From Trichomonas tenax (lineage: Eukaryota; Parabasalia; Trichomonadida; Trichomonadidae), in the NCBI GenBank assembly GCA_023091735.1, contig JALKBU010000975.1:1-19150 (forward strand): 19,150 nt of DNA, read 5' to 3'. Every line of letters begins with the position of its first letter. The first letter of the stretch is position 1. A program made the translations under genes and the position numbers. The notes beneath the pieces are model-generated. The model was given only the letters and a program-made list of their open reading frames with translations. It was not told where the DNA came from and did no database searches. Positions 1 to 8,715 of the stretch are shown here, in pieces.

Positions 1-513
1 AAAAGAATCATCATTATTTTTGGGAGAATAACACACAGAGCTTATGTGTGAACACTTGGAATACTTTTTTCCAAAAAAAAAAACATTTGTGATTAGATTT
101 ACCTATTTATCATCGACAACAGCCTATTTTACGTTATAAAAATGCTATACAATGGGAATATAATATATTATAATGAGTAAAGCACATCATGGCAAATCAA
201 TGTTTTTGATACAAGACATATCTAATATTTTAATGAAATATAGACTTTGTTAGCTAATTCTTTAATATATCATGCACAATAGGATTTCGTACATTGTGGT
301 TCAATAACTTCGCAAAAAGTTAATCCAGTGAGTTAAAAAACGAGTTTCGCCGACTTTGCGTATAAAAATTTAATTGCCCCATTAATTCTGTCCCTCTTTA
401 TATATCCTAAACTATTGAGCACCAATAGAAGCTCAAAGAAGAAGAAAAAAATATGACATGTATAAAATAATTGTGTATCACTTCCCCTGTCTTATTAAAT
501 TTTTTTATTTTAA
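1..513. other. AT-rich spacer upstream of the helicase gene
   Basis: No convincing coding frame is visible here. It holds homopolymer A/T runs, a small hairpin-like CACAC...GTGTG at 32-50, one isolated relative of the motif found elsewhere in the window (TGACATGTATAAAA beginning at 454), and an initiator-like TCACTTCC at 478. A sequence resembling a trichomonad 3' splice motif occurs at 27-38 but nothing around it looks like an exon. Confidence 0.6.
478..485 (+). promoter_or_regulatory. Putative initiator (Inr) of the helicase gene
   Basis: TCACTTCC lies 36 nt before the ATG at 514 and matches seven of eight positions of the trichomonad initiator consensus TCAYTWYT, in which the A is the transcription start. 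The match is by eye; trichomonad Inrs are usually close to the ATG, so the distance is acceptable. No TATA box is expected in this lineage. Confidence 0.4.
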
Positions 514-3500
514 ATGACTGAACAAAAGAACAAAAAGAAAAATCAAAGCTATTCAATTAACAGCCGCAACATAAGAGAGTACGAAGTTCAGCAAGAGAGA
601 TTTAGAAGTAAATTTCGTTATCCTGAAAAAGCAGTCGAATTTATTGAACAAATTATAAAAGAAGCAAAAGAGGATGCAGAAAGGAACTACCACGATAGCT
701 TGTCAAACCTACTACTCGAACATTTTCAAGATATGGAAGATATTATAAAGTTATTACAAAGAGTCAAAAATAACAAACTTCTGCAAACAGTGATTAAATT
801 AATTGGGTCCATTGACCACCAACGTACAAATAATTTTCCAATTTCGATTACAAATCTGTTTTTTAATCAAAACACATTCGTTTTACTTTCTCCGATTGCA
901 GATCTACTAAACAACAAAGACACAGATATTGCTTTAAATGACTTACATTTATTTTTGATTAATATATGCTGGAATTCTTATGAAAACGCGGATTCTATAG
1001 AGAATTTTCTTAACTGCAGAATTTGGAAAGCAATTGAAAGGGAAAATCCTGGTAAACACAAAAATTTAGTTAATCAAATAAAGTCAATCAAAAAACAAAC
1101 TGACAACGGAAAACTGAGGTATTTTGATATTTATCCAGATGACAATTCCATCAAAGCTCCACCTGACGTCAAAAATAATTATAAAAATGGTTATAAAGAT
1201 AATAAATCATTATTTTCAGCAATAATAAACTTGGAAAAAGAAAACTTCCTATGCCCAATTAGGAAACAACTCGCCAAAATTGGATCTGAAAATTTTGATG
1301 ACAGAGATTTATTTATTTACAGAGGAGAGTTAATTTCTTTCTCTATTAAGAATTTAGAGTTGTTCGAAGATACAACAGGTTTCATTAAATTTGAACCATT
1401 CAGTGCAAACAAGAAAATCCAAATTGATTGGGAAAATGAAGAAAAACTCAGAAACGGAAGCATTCTATTGTTTTCCAGAAACAATAAATGTTCTCACATT
1501 GATGCAATATGCATCTGCACTGTTCCAAGTTTTACTAAAGAAGACTTACGCCAGAATGTCATTAAATTGCTTATGGATGGGATTTGTCCAATAAGGCAGG
1601 TCCGTGGATATCTAATTCCAGGTATATTCTATTACATTTTCGAACCTGTCGAAATTTTCAGAGTTTCCGAAATCCGAATGGAAGGAATTAAGTCATTGAC
1701 TTCACAATCTTTTGCAAATTTACAGCAGCAATTAGTTAAGCATGATTTCACTCAGAAACCAACACACGATGAAATCATTTATTATTATCGAGTTTTGGAA
1801 AAGACCAATAATAATGTTACACATGAAATGAAAAGACCAATTGAAAATTGGTATGACAGCTGCCTAGAACAATGGATTAATGATAATTTAAGGGTTGATT
1901 CTGAACAATATAAAGCGATCAAGCATTTCATCCAGTATCCTCTCACGCTAGTTAATGGTTATCCTGGAACAGGTAAAACTTATCTAGCAATTGAAGCCGT
2001 TCGTCTCCTCTTAAATTCTTCATTGAAATCCCCAATTGTTGTTGTTACACAAACAAATCATTCACTTGATGCATTTTTGGAAAACTTGATTACAAAAGGT
2101 GGAATTGATCCCGAAGTTATCTTAAGACATGGCGGCAAATTCAGAACAGAAAACAAGCAAATCAGAGCCAGAAATGTTACTCGTGAAATGATGCGTGAAT
2201 ATTATCTTAAATCCGGATTTTTCAATGAAAAAGATTATAGAAAGGATACATGCACTAAGATGAATATTTTCAATTATATCTTGTGCCAAGTCTACATACT
2301 TGCTCAAGCAATCTCTAAATATATCAAAACAGGTCAACAAAATCTACTCCATGAAATTTCAGAAGGCATTTATGACTTCGTTCTTCCACTTGCTCCAAAG
2401 TTAGATTTTGCCGAAGATGTCTACACATTTCCATTCGACTACGAAGATGTGCGAAATATAAAGATAGCAGAGCGGGATTATATCAAATTCTGGATCCATG
2501 GTTGGGAAGAATTCAAGAAGGCGATGCAAACCATTGAAAGCTCACATAAAATCGAAATGATTCATGATCTTGAGCCAAAGAATGTCATCCCGCATTATGA
2601 TCCTGATCAGTTCATCGACAAGGATCGCGATTTCAGAAAAGAAGGAATGGAAATACTTTCTGAATTTATTCATATAAAAGAAAACACAGAAAGACATCAC
2701 AATAAATTCCAAAACCGAAAAAAGGATGCAAAAGAAGAAAATGATGCCGATATTAATATCGAAAATGACGCCAATGAATCTAAAGATGCAATTTCAGAAG
2801 TTGCAATTACCAGAGAAACAATAAAAAAGTTTTTCCAAGATAATGACATTGAGCCATTGATTGTTAATGCAATTCAAGCTTCAGTCAAGAATCACAAAGA
2901 GACATTCAATGAATTGCTGAAACTTTTGCAATTAGCTATGACAATAATTACTCGAAAAAGAAACAACATGATGCAAAATCTAGAATCAAATAAGCCATCA
3001 TTCGATCGAGAACATAATGCGGCTTTATCACAGCTTTACCAAAAGCAGAAAGTCATTGGTTTAACTGCAAGTTACGCTTCTATGTTCAGGTCAGCACTTG
3101 AGCAATGCAGTTGTAGATTTATGATTATCGAAGAAGCAGGTGAACTCGTAGAAGCGACAACAATTGCATTACTTCCAAATACATTGACTCATTTAATGAT
3201 GATTGGTGATTTCCAGCAACTTCGTCCTAAAGTTGAATATGATTTAAGGCAAACAAAGAGCCCGAAATATTCTTATGACATTTCAACATTTGAGCGTCTT
3301 GTGAGAGCTTCTTCAATAAAGCAGAGACAGGACAATAATGTATATGATCTTTTCTATCTCACAGTTCAACGCCGTATGCATCCAGAAATATCATCAATTG
3401 TTCGAGAATTTTTCTGCCCTGACTTGAAAGATCAATTGCACAATGTTGATTATGAGCCTGTTGATGGTCTTACTTCACATTTGAACTTTATCCTCAATAG

Positions 3501-6102
3501 TGATTTTGATGAAAATTCAATGAAAAACAGCAGATCCAAAATCAACCAACTTGAAGCTGAATATGCAGTTGGACTTGTTTTCTTTTTCCTTTTCAGAGGA
3601 ATTTCTCCAAAGCAGATCTCTCTTGTTTCTCTGTATAAAGGACAAGCCAGAAATATCCGCAAACTTTTGGACGAAACGTATCAAAAAAAGAAATCAAATG
3701 GTGATTTCAAAGATTATGATCCTTTATTGGATTATGAAATCTCTGATGTGACTGTTCAATGCATGGATAACTATCAAGGTGAAGAAAATGATGTCATTAT
3801 TGTTGCGACAACGCGATCAGAAGAAGTTGGATTCATTGCTGAAGAAAATAGGAATCTTGTTTCATTATCCCGCGCAAAACGTCATTTGGTTGTATTAGGA
3901 AACAAAGAACTTCTTGCTCAAGAAAAAGCAAACAAATGGCCAGATATAATTCAATTCATAAAAGAAAAATATCCAGAATCAATATCAGAAGGAATAATTG
4001 TGAAATGTCAGCATGAACATTCAAAACCAATTTGTTTAAAGAATCCAAAACTACTATGGGATTACCGTAACAAAAATTGTTTGACACACGATGAATGCGA
4101 TCTCCCATGTGGCCACAAAGGATACAGATGGGGAGGAATGAAAAACCCATCACCATGCACAAAAATATGTGGCAAGAAATGTGAAAATTGCCAGCAGCCT
4201 TGCGAAGGAATCTGTTGGAAATGTCAAAAATCTGGACATCCACATTGTCCGACTCCTGTTGATTTCAAATGTGAAAGAAAACATGATTCCAAAGTCACAT
4301 GCTATGAAAAGACACATGGAATTGCAGAATGTCATAAAATATGCGATTTTTCAATGCTTTGTGGCCACAAATGTCAACTTGAGTGTTGCCACTCCAATAA
4401 GAAAATGCCACATGACTGCAAGTCTAAATTGACAGAGAATTGTCAAGTTTGTCGATCATTGCAAGAATATTATTGTGGCCATGATTTCAAATGTCATGCC
4501 GAGTGTAAACTTATTCTTTATTGTGGTCACCAATGTGAAGCTGAATGTTCAGAGCCTCACATATGCAAACGAAATTGCGAGTATGTTTTTCCTTGCGGTC
4601 ACAAATGCAATTACAAATGCAGCGACAACAAGGATGATGAACATCAACATCTTCATTGTCCAGAATGTCATCAATATGAAAACTCGAACTTCAATATAGA
4701 CTGCACTTGCGGTGAATGCGGATTGATGTATGATGGAAGCACTAATTCCTGTGGCCATCAATGTGATAAGAAGTGCAAGCAATGCAAAGCTCAATGTCGC
4801 GCTTCGGTAGGCGATCCTTGCATCTTCCCCTGCCAGCATGGAAACATTAGAGCAACAAATTTCAAAGGAACACTCTTCCAGCCTGATAACTGCAACTGCA
4901 TTATGAAACTCGAAGATGCTGAAAAAGATATCAATGATCAATATGAAAGAATGATTAATCCATCGAATGAAAATCCAGAGCAGATTCATCTATTGATGTG
5001 TCCAAAGTGCTATTCGAAGCCCATCACAAACTCATGGACATTTATGCAAAAAATCAATTATGTTCACGATGCGATTAAACGACGGAATGAAGTCATCAAG
5101 GAGCTTGAAGAAGATATCAGGAAAACTTATGGCAAAGAAATCGAAGAGAACGTTGTAATTCATGATGAATTTCGTCATGATTACAAATTCATCCATTGCA
5201 GTTGTGGAGAGATCAACTGCTTTGATATCTCTCCAAAGGATGGTGACAGGAAAAAACCGTCCTCATTCAAATGCAAGAAATGCTCAAAGAGATACAAATT
5301 TATAAAGATTGAAAAGCAGCCTGAAAATCAACCAAAGATTGAAATTCAGCGTCCTCAAACAGCATCTCTCATTATTGAGAAACCAAAGCAATCAGGACCT
5401 GATCCAGAGTTGATAATGAGAAGCCAATCCACTCCTATTCCTGAGCCACTCTTTAAGCCCAAACAAAGGCCTCAACGAAACACAAATCAAGATTCTTCTA
5501 AGACAGATTTCAAGGATCAAAATGATGATCAAAAGAACAAGAATCATAATGATAACAAGAAGTTCAAAAAACAAAATTATCCAAAGAATGAGGAGCAGAA
5601 TTATACTCCATTGGAAGAAGAGCAAAGCAATTCAAGAGCCGATGAAGAAGAAATTGAACCACCAAAAATAGAGCCACCAAAGAAAGACAAAAACAGAAAA
5701 TCGAAACAACAAAAATTTGGTCAGAATCTTCCAAAACATGAAGAGCCTCCAAAGGTAGAAAATGAAGTTAAAGCAGAATCTGAAATCAAACAAGATCCAG
5801 TTGTACCGCAAATGGATCCATTAAACAAAATTATCAATCTCATTGCTACTAAGAATCCTAAGAATGCAATGGCAATTATTGGTGGACTAGCAAGTCGTGA
5901 CCAGAGTTCCATTTTACCAGCAATACAATTTTTATCATTAGTCCAAGATCCGGAAAACATCAATCTCATCGCATTCCTCTCTGGGAATCCATTCAAGCAA
6001 CAACAGCAACCGAAACAAAGCATAGAGTCCGAAGAAATCACAAATGATTATGTTCAATCAAAAGATTCCAACGGAAAGAAGAATCAAAATGAACAAATAT
6101 GA
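514..6102 (+). CDS. ZNFX1/NF-X1-like SF1 RNA helicase with Cys/His-rich zinc-finger region
   Basis: The 1862-residue product is a superfamily 1 helicase of the UPF1-like group. Residues about 60-470 form a helical N-terminal region. Walker A GYPGTGKT is at 482-489; motif II reads EEAG at 873-876; motif III begins GDFQQL at 898; QRRMHP at 952-957 and NYQGEEND from 1086 are motifs IV/V-like, and SRAKRH at 1119-1124 is motif VI. The roughly 380-residue insert between motifs I and II is typical of UPF1/ZNFX1 relatives. From C1165 to about C1499 comes a dense Cys/His array with repeated CGHxC units, as in NF-X1 fingers, then a four-Cys zinc ribbon (C1564, C1569, C1587, C1590) and a charged low-complexity tail (about 1600-1790). 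All ATPase motifs look intact. Relatives act on RNA in small-RNA silencing and RNA surveillance; the role here is inferred from family only. The ATG at 514 is the first in the frame. TGA ends it, but the frame stays open to 6252. Confidence 0.93.
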   Translation: MTEQKNKKKNQSYSINSRNIREYEVQQERFRSKFRYPEKAVEFIEQIIKEAKEDAERNYHDSLSNLLLEHFQDMEDIIKLLQRVKNNKLLQTVIKLIGSIDHQRTNNFPISITNLFFNQNTFVLLSPIADLLNNKDTDIALNDLHLFLINICWNSYENADSIENFLNCRIWKAIERENPGKHKNLVNQIKSIKKQTDNGKLRYFDIYPDDNSIKAPPDVKNNYKNGYKDNKSLFSAIINLEKENFLCPIRKQLAKIGSENFDDRDLFIYRGELISFSIKNLELFEDTTGFIKFEPFSANKKIQIDWENEEKLRNGSILLFSRNNKCSHIDAICICTVPSFTKEDLRQNVIKLLMDGICPIRQVRGYLIPGIFYYIFEPVEIFRVSEIRMEGIKSLTSQSFANLQQQLVKHDFTQKPTHDEIIYYYRVLEKTNNNVTHEMKRPIENWYDSCLEQWINDNLRVDSEQYKAIKHFIQYPLTLVNGYPGTGKTYLAIEAVRLLLNSSLKSPIVVVTQTNHSLDAFLENLITKGGIDPEVILRHGGKFRTENKQIRARNVTREMMREYYLKSGFFNEKDYRKDTCTKMNIFNYILCQVYILAQAISKYIKTGQQNLLHEISEGIYDFVLPLAPKLDFAEDVYTFPFDYEDVRNIKIAERDYIKFWIHGWEEFKKAMQTIESSHKIEMIHDLEPKNVIPHYDPDQFIDKDRDFRKEGMEILSEFIHIKENTERHHNKFQNRKKDAKEENDADINIENDANESKDAISEVAITRETIKKFFQDNDIEPLIVNAIQASVKNHKETFNELLKLLQLAMTIITRKRNNMMQNLESNKPSFDREHNAALSQLYQKQKVIGLTASYASMFRSALEQCSCRFMIIEEAGELVEATTIALLPNTLTHLMMIGDFQQLRPKVEYDLRQTKSPKYSYDISTFERLVRASSIKQRQDNNVYDLFYLTVQRRMHPEISSIVREFFCPDLKDQLHNVDYEPVDGLTSHLNFILNSDFDENSMKNSRSKINQLEAEYAVGLVFFFLFRGISPKQISLVSLYKGQARNIRKLLDETYQKKKSNGDFKDYDPLLDYEISDVTVQCMDNYQGEENDVIIVATTRSEEVGFIAEENRNLVSLSRAKRHLVVLGNKELLAQEKANKWPDIIQFIKEKYPESISEGIIVKCQHEHSKPICLKNPKLLWDYRNKNCLTHDECDLPCGHKGYRWGGMKNPSPCTKICGKKCENCQQPCEGICWKCQKSGHPHCPTPVDFKCERKHDSKVTCYEKTHGIAECHKICDFSMLCGHKCQLECCHSNKKMPHDCKSKLTENCQVCRSLQEYYCGHDFKCHAECKLILYCGHQCEAECSEPHICKRNCEYVFPCGHKCNYKCSDNKDDEHQHLHCPECHQYENSNFNIDCTCGECGLMYDGSTNSCGHQCDKKCKQCKAQCRASVGDPCIFPCQHGNIRATNFKGTLFQPDNCNCIMKLEDAEKDINDQYERMINPSNENPEQIHLLMCPKCYSKPITNSWTFMQKINYVHDAIKRRNEVIKELEEDIRKTYGKEIEENVVIHDEFRHDYKFIHCSCGEINCFDISPKDGDRKKPSSFKCKKCSKRYKFIKIEKQPENQPKIEIQRPQTASLIIEKPKQSGPDPELIMRSQSTPIPEPLFKPKQRPQRNTNQDSSKTDFKDQNDDQKNKNHNDNKKFKKQNYPKNEEQNYTPLEEEQSNSRADEEEIEPPKIEPPKKDKNRKSKQQKFGQNLPKHEEPPKVENEVKAESEIKQDPVVPQMDPLNKIINLIATKNPKNAMAIIGGLASRDQSSILPAIQFLSLVQDPENINLIAFLSGNPFKQQQQPKQSIESEEITNDYVQSKDSNGKKNQNEQI

Positions 6103-6252
6103 AACCAGAATCAAAAACAAAAACAACAGAATCAACAAAATACGCAGAATAAAAATCATCAAAATGCACAGAATGGAACAAACCAGAACAAGCAACAACA
6201 AAGCAAAAAGAATGGAAAAGACAAATTCAAACCATATGTTCCACCGGATTAG
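6103..6252 (+). other. In-frame open extension after the helicase TGA (49 codons, ends TAG)
   Basis: Directly after TGA 6100-6102 the same frame continues for 49 sense codons to TAG at 6250-6252. The extension is Asn/Gln/Lys-rich, like the tail before the TGA, and ends in FKPYVPPD, which is less low-complexity. Three explanations fit: a recent nonsense change in a longer ancestral protein, stop-codon readthrough, or a sequencing error. A reassigned TGA is unlikely because the two Myb genes end in TGA. Poly-Asn/Gln/Lys runs can arise by chance in A-rich DNA, so this is suggestive only. Confidence 0.55.
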
Positions 6253-6433
6253 AATTGATTTGATTTATTTTTTATATATTTTTTATTAAATGTTATGTTT
6301 AATATTGCTTATAAGTAGGTTATGGTTTTTGAATATGTTTTAGCTTAAAAAAAAGTAAATTACAAAATGCAAAACAGATTTTACCAAATTTGTATTCATA
6401 GACTATAAAAAGAAAACAAACAGAGCATAAATA

Positions 6434-6967
6434 TCACTCAGGAATCTGCAAATTTGTGTCCATTGAAGGAGGAATTTGTCCATTTGGTTGAAACGGGAAT
6501 TTCGCTGATAACGTTGTCCAGCGGTTCTTTACATGGATGTCAGTACGATCTGGAAAAGATTTTGCGATCATCGACCACTGACGGCCGAATTCTTGAAATT
6601 TCTGAATAAGAAGTGCATCTTCTTCGGCCGACCATGGCCTCAGATTGACCTCCGGTCTTAAGTAGTTTTTCCAACGATCACGACATTGTCTTGCGTTTCT
6701 GTTTTTGAGAATCGCTGCGATTACCTTCCAATCGTAGCCATATTGCTGAACTAACCTCTTCAACGTTTCGTCCTCCTCTGGGGTGAACTTATGCTTACGT
6801 GTGTTTTTGTTTCCTGCTGCAGCATTACAAGTATTCGATGCCAAAGCTTCGAGTGTTTGATAATTCGACATGTATTCTTGCAGTTGCGCGACAGAGGTGA
6901 TCCCGAGGCTTGGGTCGAACTGATTCGGCGGAAGAGGAAGGTTTTGGGGCTGTTCACCCTTCTCCAT
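6434..6967 (-). CDS. R2R3 Myb-like DNA-binding protein
   Basis: A 177-residue nuclear-type protein with two tandem Myb repeats. The first spans about 60-103, with F61 in place of the first Trp, then W80 and W99. The second spans about 110-153 with W112, W131 and W150. Recognition helices read NARQCRDRWKNYL and DIHVKNRWTTL, close to animal c-Myb R2 and R3. A 57-residue Gln/Asn/Pro-rich leader precedes the repeats and a short Pro-rich tail follows. Size and layout match the small Myb regulators of trichomonads. The ATG is supported by an initiator-like TCACTTTCT 11 nt upstream. The gene is convergent with the helicase and has four copies of TGNCRYGTAAAW and an E2F-like site in its upstream region. 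It ends in TGA. Target genes cannot be inferred. Confidence 0.93.
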   Translation of the reverse strand: MEKGEQPQNLPLPPNQFDPSLGITSVAQLQEYMSNYQTLEALASNTCNAAAGNKNTRKHKFTPEEDETLKRLVQQYGYDWKVIAAILKNRNARQCRDRWKNYLRPEVNLRPWSAEEDALLIQKFQEFGRQWSMIAKSFPDRTDIHVKNRWTTLSAKFPFQPNGQIPPSMDTNLQIPE

Positions 6968-6971
6968 TTTT

Positions 6972-6980
6972 AGAAAGTGA
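6972..6980 (-). promoter_or_regulatory. Putative Inr of the R2R3 Myb gene
   Basis: On the minus strand TCACTTTCT is followed by AAAA and the ATG, placing the Inr adenine 11 nt upstream of the start codon. This is the best match in the window to the trichomonad initiator consensus in both sequence and spacing. Confidence 0.6.
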
Positions 6981-6987
6981 TGAAAAA

Positions 6988-6997
6988 CCCGCCAAAA
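6988..6997 (-). promoter_or_regulatory. E2F-like site TTTTGGCGGG next to the Myb Inr
   Basis: The minus strand reads TTTTGGCGGG just upstream of the Inr. It is one of very few G/C-rich hexamers in otherwise AT-rich spacers and resembles the E2F/DP consensus. Whether a trichomonad E2F binds it is inference. Confidence 0.3.
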
Positions 6998-7013
6998 TTT
7001 ACATTACATTATT

Positions 7014-7088
7014 TGTCATGTAAATTATTTTAATTAATTTACATGGCGTTATTTGTCGTGTAAAGTGACCTGATTGACTTACGTGGCA
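7014..7088. promoter_or_regulatory. Four-copy TGNCRYGTAAAW motif cluster upstream of the R2R3 Myb
   Basis: Copies are TGTCATGTAAAT at 7014-7025 (+), CGCCATGTAAAT at 7037-7048 (-), TGTCGTGTAAAG at 7054-7065 (+) and TGCCACGTAAGT at 7077-7088 (-). Orientation alternates, and the two copies of each orientation are 40 bp apart. The cluster starts about 35 bp upstream of the Inr, consistent with a promoter element. The same motif recurs beside the bZIP and Rab genes. Confidence 0.6.
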
Positions 7089-7257
7089 ATATTTGTTTCT
7101 TTTATTCTTCAATATGCAACGACACAATTACAACAGATGGTTCTCTATTTTATATATGAACGAAATCATTAATGAAGAATTACAATTAATTTCATTGTAA
7201 CATTCTCTTCATATTATTCTTCTCTGGTGCTGCGATGTTTGCAAAGTTGTAATGAAA

Positions 7258-8400
7258 TTAGACGAATGGGTTTTGACGTATTTTTCCTTTTAAGATGTAT
7301 AAGTTAAATTTAATTGTTTTATAGACAAATTCAGGCAAATCTGTATCTGCTGATGTTTTTGTCTCTGATGATGTTTTTGTTTCTGACTCTGCTGGAGTAT
7401 CTCTTGGCCATAGTTTTTGAATCTCTTCATAAATGGGTGACTGAATGCTCGCATTATTTTTACCGCCACCATAAATATTACCTGATTTAGTATTAATGGA
7501 GAGATTTGTGTTCTTATAATAGCAGTTTTCTACGAGCATATTTGAATTGCATCCTTGATAGCCATATGCATAAAATATATATGTGTTTGTGTTATCAACG
7601 AATACACATTCTTCGATAATTGCTGTTGCATCTCTGTATGAACTGATCAAACGTGCTATAGTGTTAGAAATAAACAAACAATGACGAATTGTGTATGCAT
7701 TAGCATAGCAAACAGCAGCGCCAACTTGTTTATCATTAACGCTATCACTAGATGGATTATCTGGATAATCAGCTGTGTTATTAACGAAACAACTGAAAGA
7801 AATTTTATCTTGATGTTTTTCATTTGGAAAAACTGTAAAAAAAGGAACATTTGAACAACGGTCATTTGTTGCATTGATTCTACTTGTTGTGGTCCTTAAA
7901 TATTGAAATTTAAAACTAGATCCTCCACAATTAGTATTAAAAGAACTATGTCTTTCGCCACTGATTTCAATTGTTGAGTCAGAGAACTTTGATATGTCTC
8001 CGGCTACTACAGAGAGAAATCCTGCTCCTTCTTTCCAAAAATACGTTGGAGAATTGAAGTTATAGCATCTTGAAGCTTTTGTTTTCACAACTGTAATGTT
8101 TGATTTGACTGCCTCAAAATACAACGTACCATACTTTGTGGATTTTGTGTTAATATTATCTTTGAATATACAGCTTTCAAGAAGGAATGCCGTGTTTTCT
8201 TCTTGTTTTGTATATATGGCTGTGTTTTTATAATTCATGAACAGAGCTTCTTTTAAGTAATAATTATGATTTGCCACAAAATCTGTTTCGTTGTTGGCTA
8301 TCTCATAATCAGAATCTCCATAGTAGTCACTCCATCTGTTATGAAGAGGTATTCCTTTGCTGATGAACTGCATCCAGTGTTGAGATAAGATTTGATTCAT
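7258..8400 (-). CDS. Beta-helix-type trichomonad surface-protein ORF, probably incomplete
   Basis: 380 residues from the first ATG; the frame is open to about 8476 but without an earlier ATG. The protein consists of short repeating strands with N-C and C-x-F/Y patterns such as IEECVFVDNTNTYIFY and MLVENCYYKNTN, the signature of the large right-handed beta-helix (polymorphic-outer-membrane-like) family of trichomonads. Near the C-terminus is a Ser/Thr/Lys/Glu-rich stalk (SETKTSSETKTSADT), where relatives carry a Pro/Thr stalk followed by a membrane anchor. Here neither an N-terminal signal peptide nor a C-terminal transmembrane segment is visible, so the gene may be a truncated copy or a fragment. 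No Inr is seen at the ATG. Family members are thought to be cell-surface proteins; function is unknown. Confidence 0.6.
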   Translation of the reverse strand: MNQILSQHWMQFISKGIPLHNRWSDYYGDSDYEIANNETDFVANHNYYLKEALFMNYKNTAIYTKQEENTAFLLESCIFKDNINTKSTKYGTLYFEAVKSNITVVKTKASRCYNFNSPTYFWKEGAGFLSVVAGDISKFSDSTIEISGERHSSFNTNCGGSSFKFQYLRTTTSRINATNDRCSNVPFFTVFPNEKHQDKISFSCFVNNTADYPDNPSSDSVNDKQVGAAVCYANAYTIRHCLFISNTIARLISSYRDATAIIEECVFVDNTNTYIFYAYGYQGCNSNMLVENCYYKNTNLSINTKSGNIYGGGKNNASIQSPIYEEIQKLWPRDTPAESETKTSSETKTSADTDLPEFVYKTIKFNLYILKGKIRQNPFV

Positions 8401-8682
8401 AGTCAAAAATGGGATAGAACTTTGTTTAAATATAAAATTATTGACCTGTGATATATTCTGCAATAGAATATAACGTCAAAACAGACCAAAAATATTTTCA
8501 ATCCCGATAAAATCGCTTTTGATAATCTTCTGAAAAAAATTTACAATACAAATTGTTGATCTGAGCCTCTTGGATCACATTGTGAAATAAAAATTTTATT
8601 TGAGCATCGAATAAGGTTAATATGATAAACTGCGCCAAAAGACAATGCAACTATATCATAACATAGCGGAAACGAAAACGTT

Positions 8683-8715
8683 ATTTTTTGTGTTAATTCC
8701 ATTAACACAAAAAAT
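8683..8715. repeat. Perfect 15-bp inverted repeat with 3-nt loop
   Basis: ATTTTTTGTGTTAAT at 8683-8697 and its exact reverse complement at 8701-8715 are separated by TCC. It could form a stable hairpin or cruciform. It lies upstream of the beta-helix ORF and has no obvious partner gene. Confidence 0.8.

Noticed and set aside
8401..8463. Upstream extension of the beta-helix ORF
   Set aside because: It would need a TTG start; no evidence that trichomonads use TTG here.
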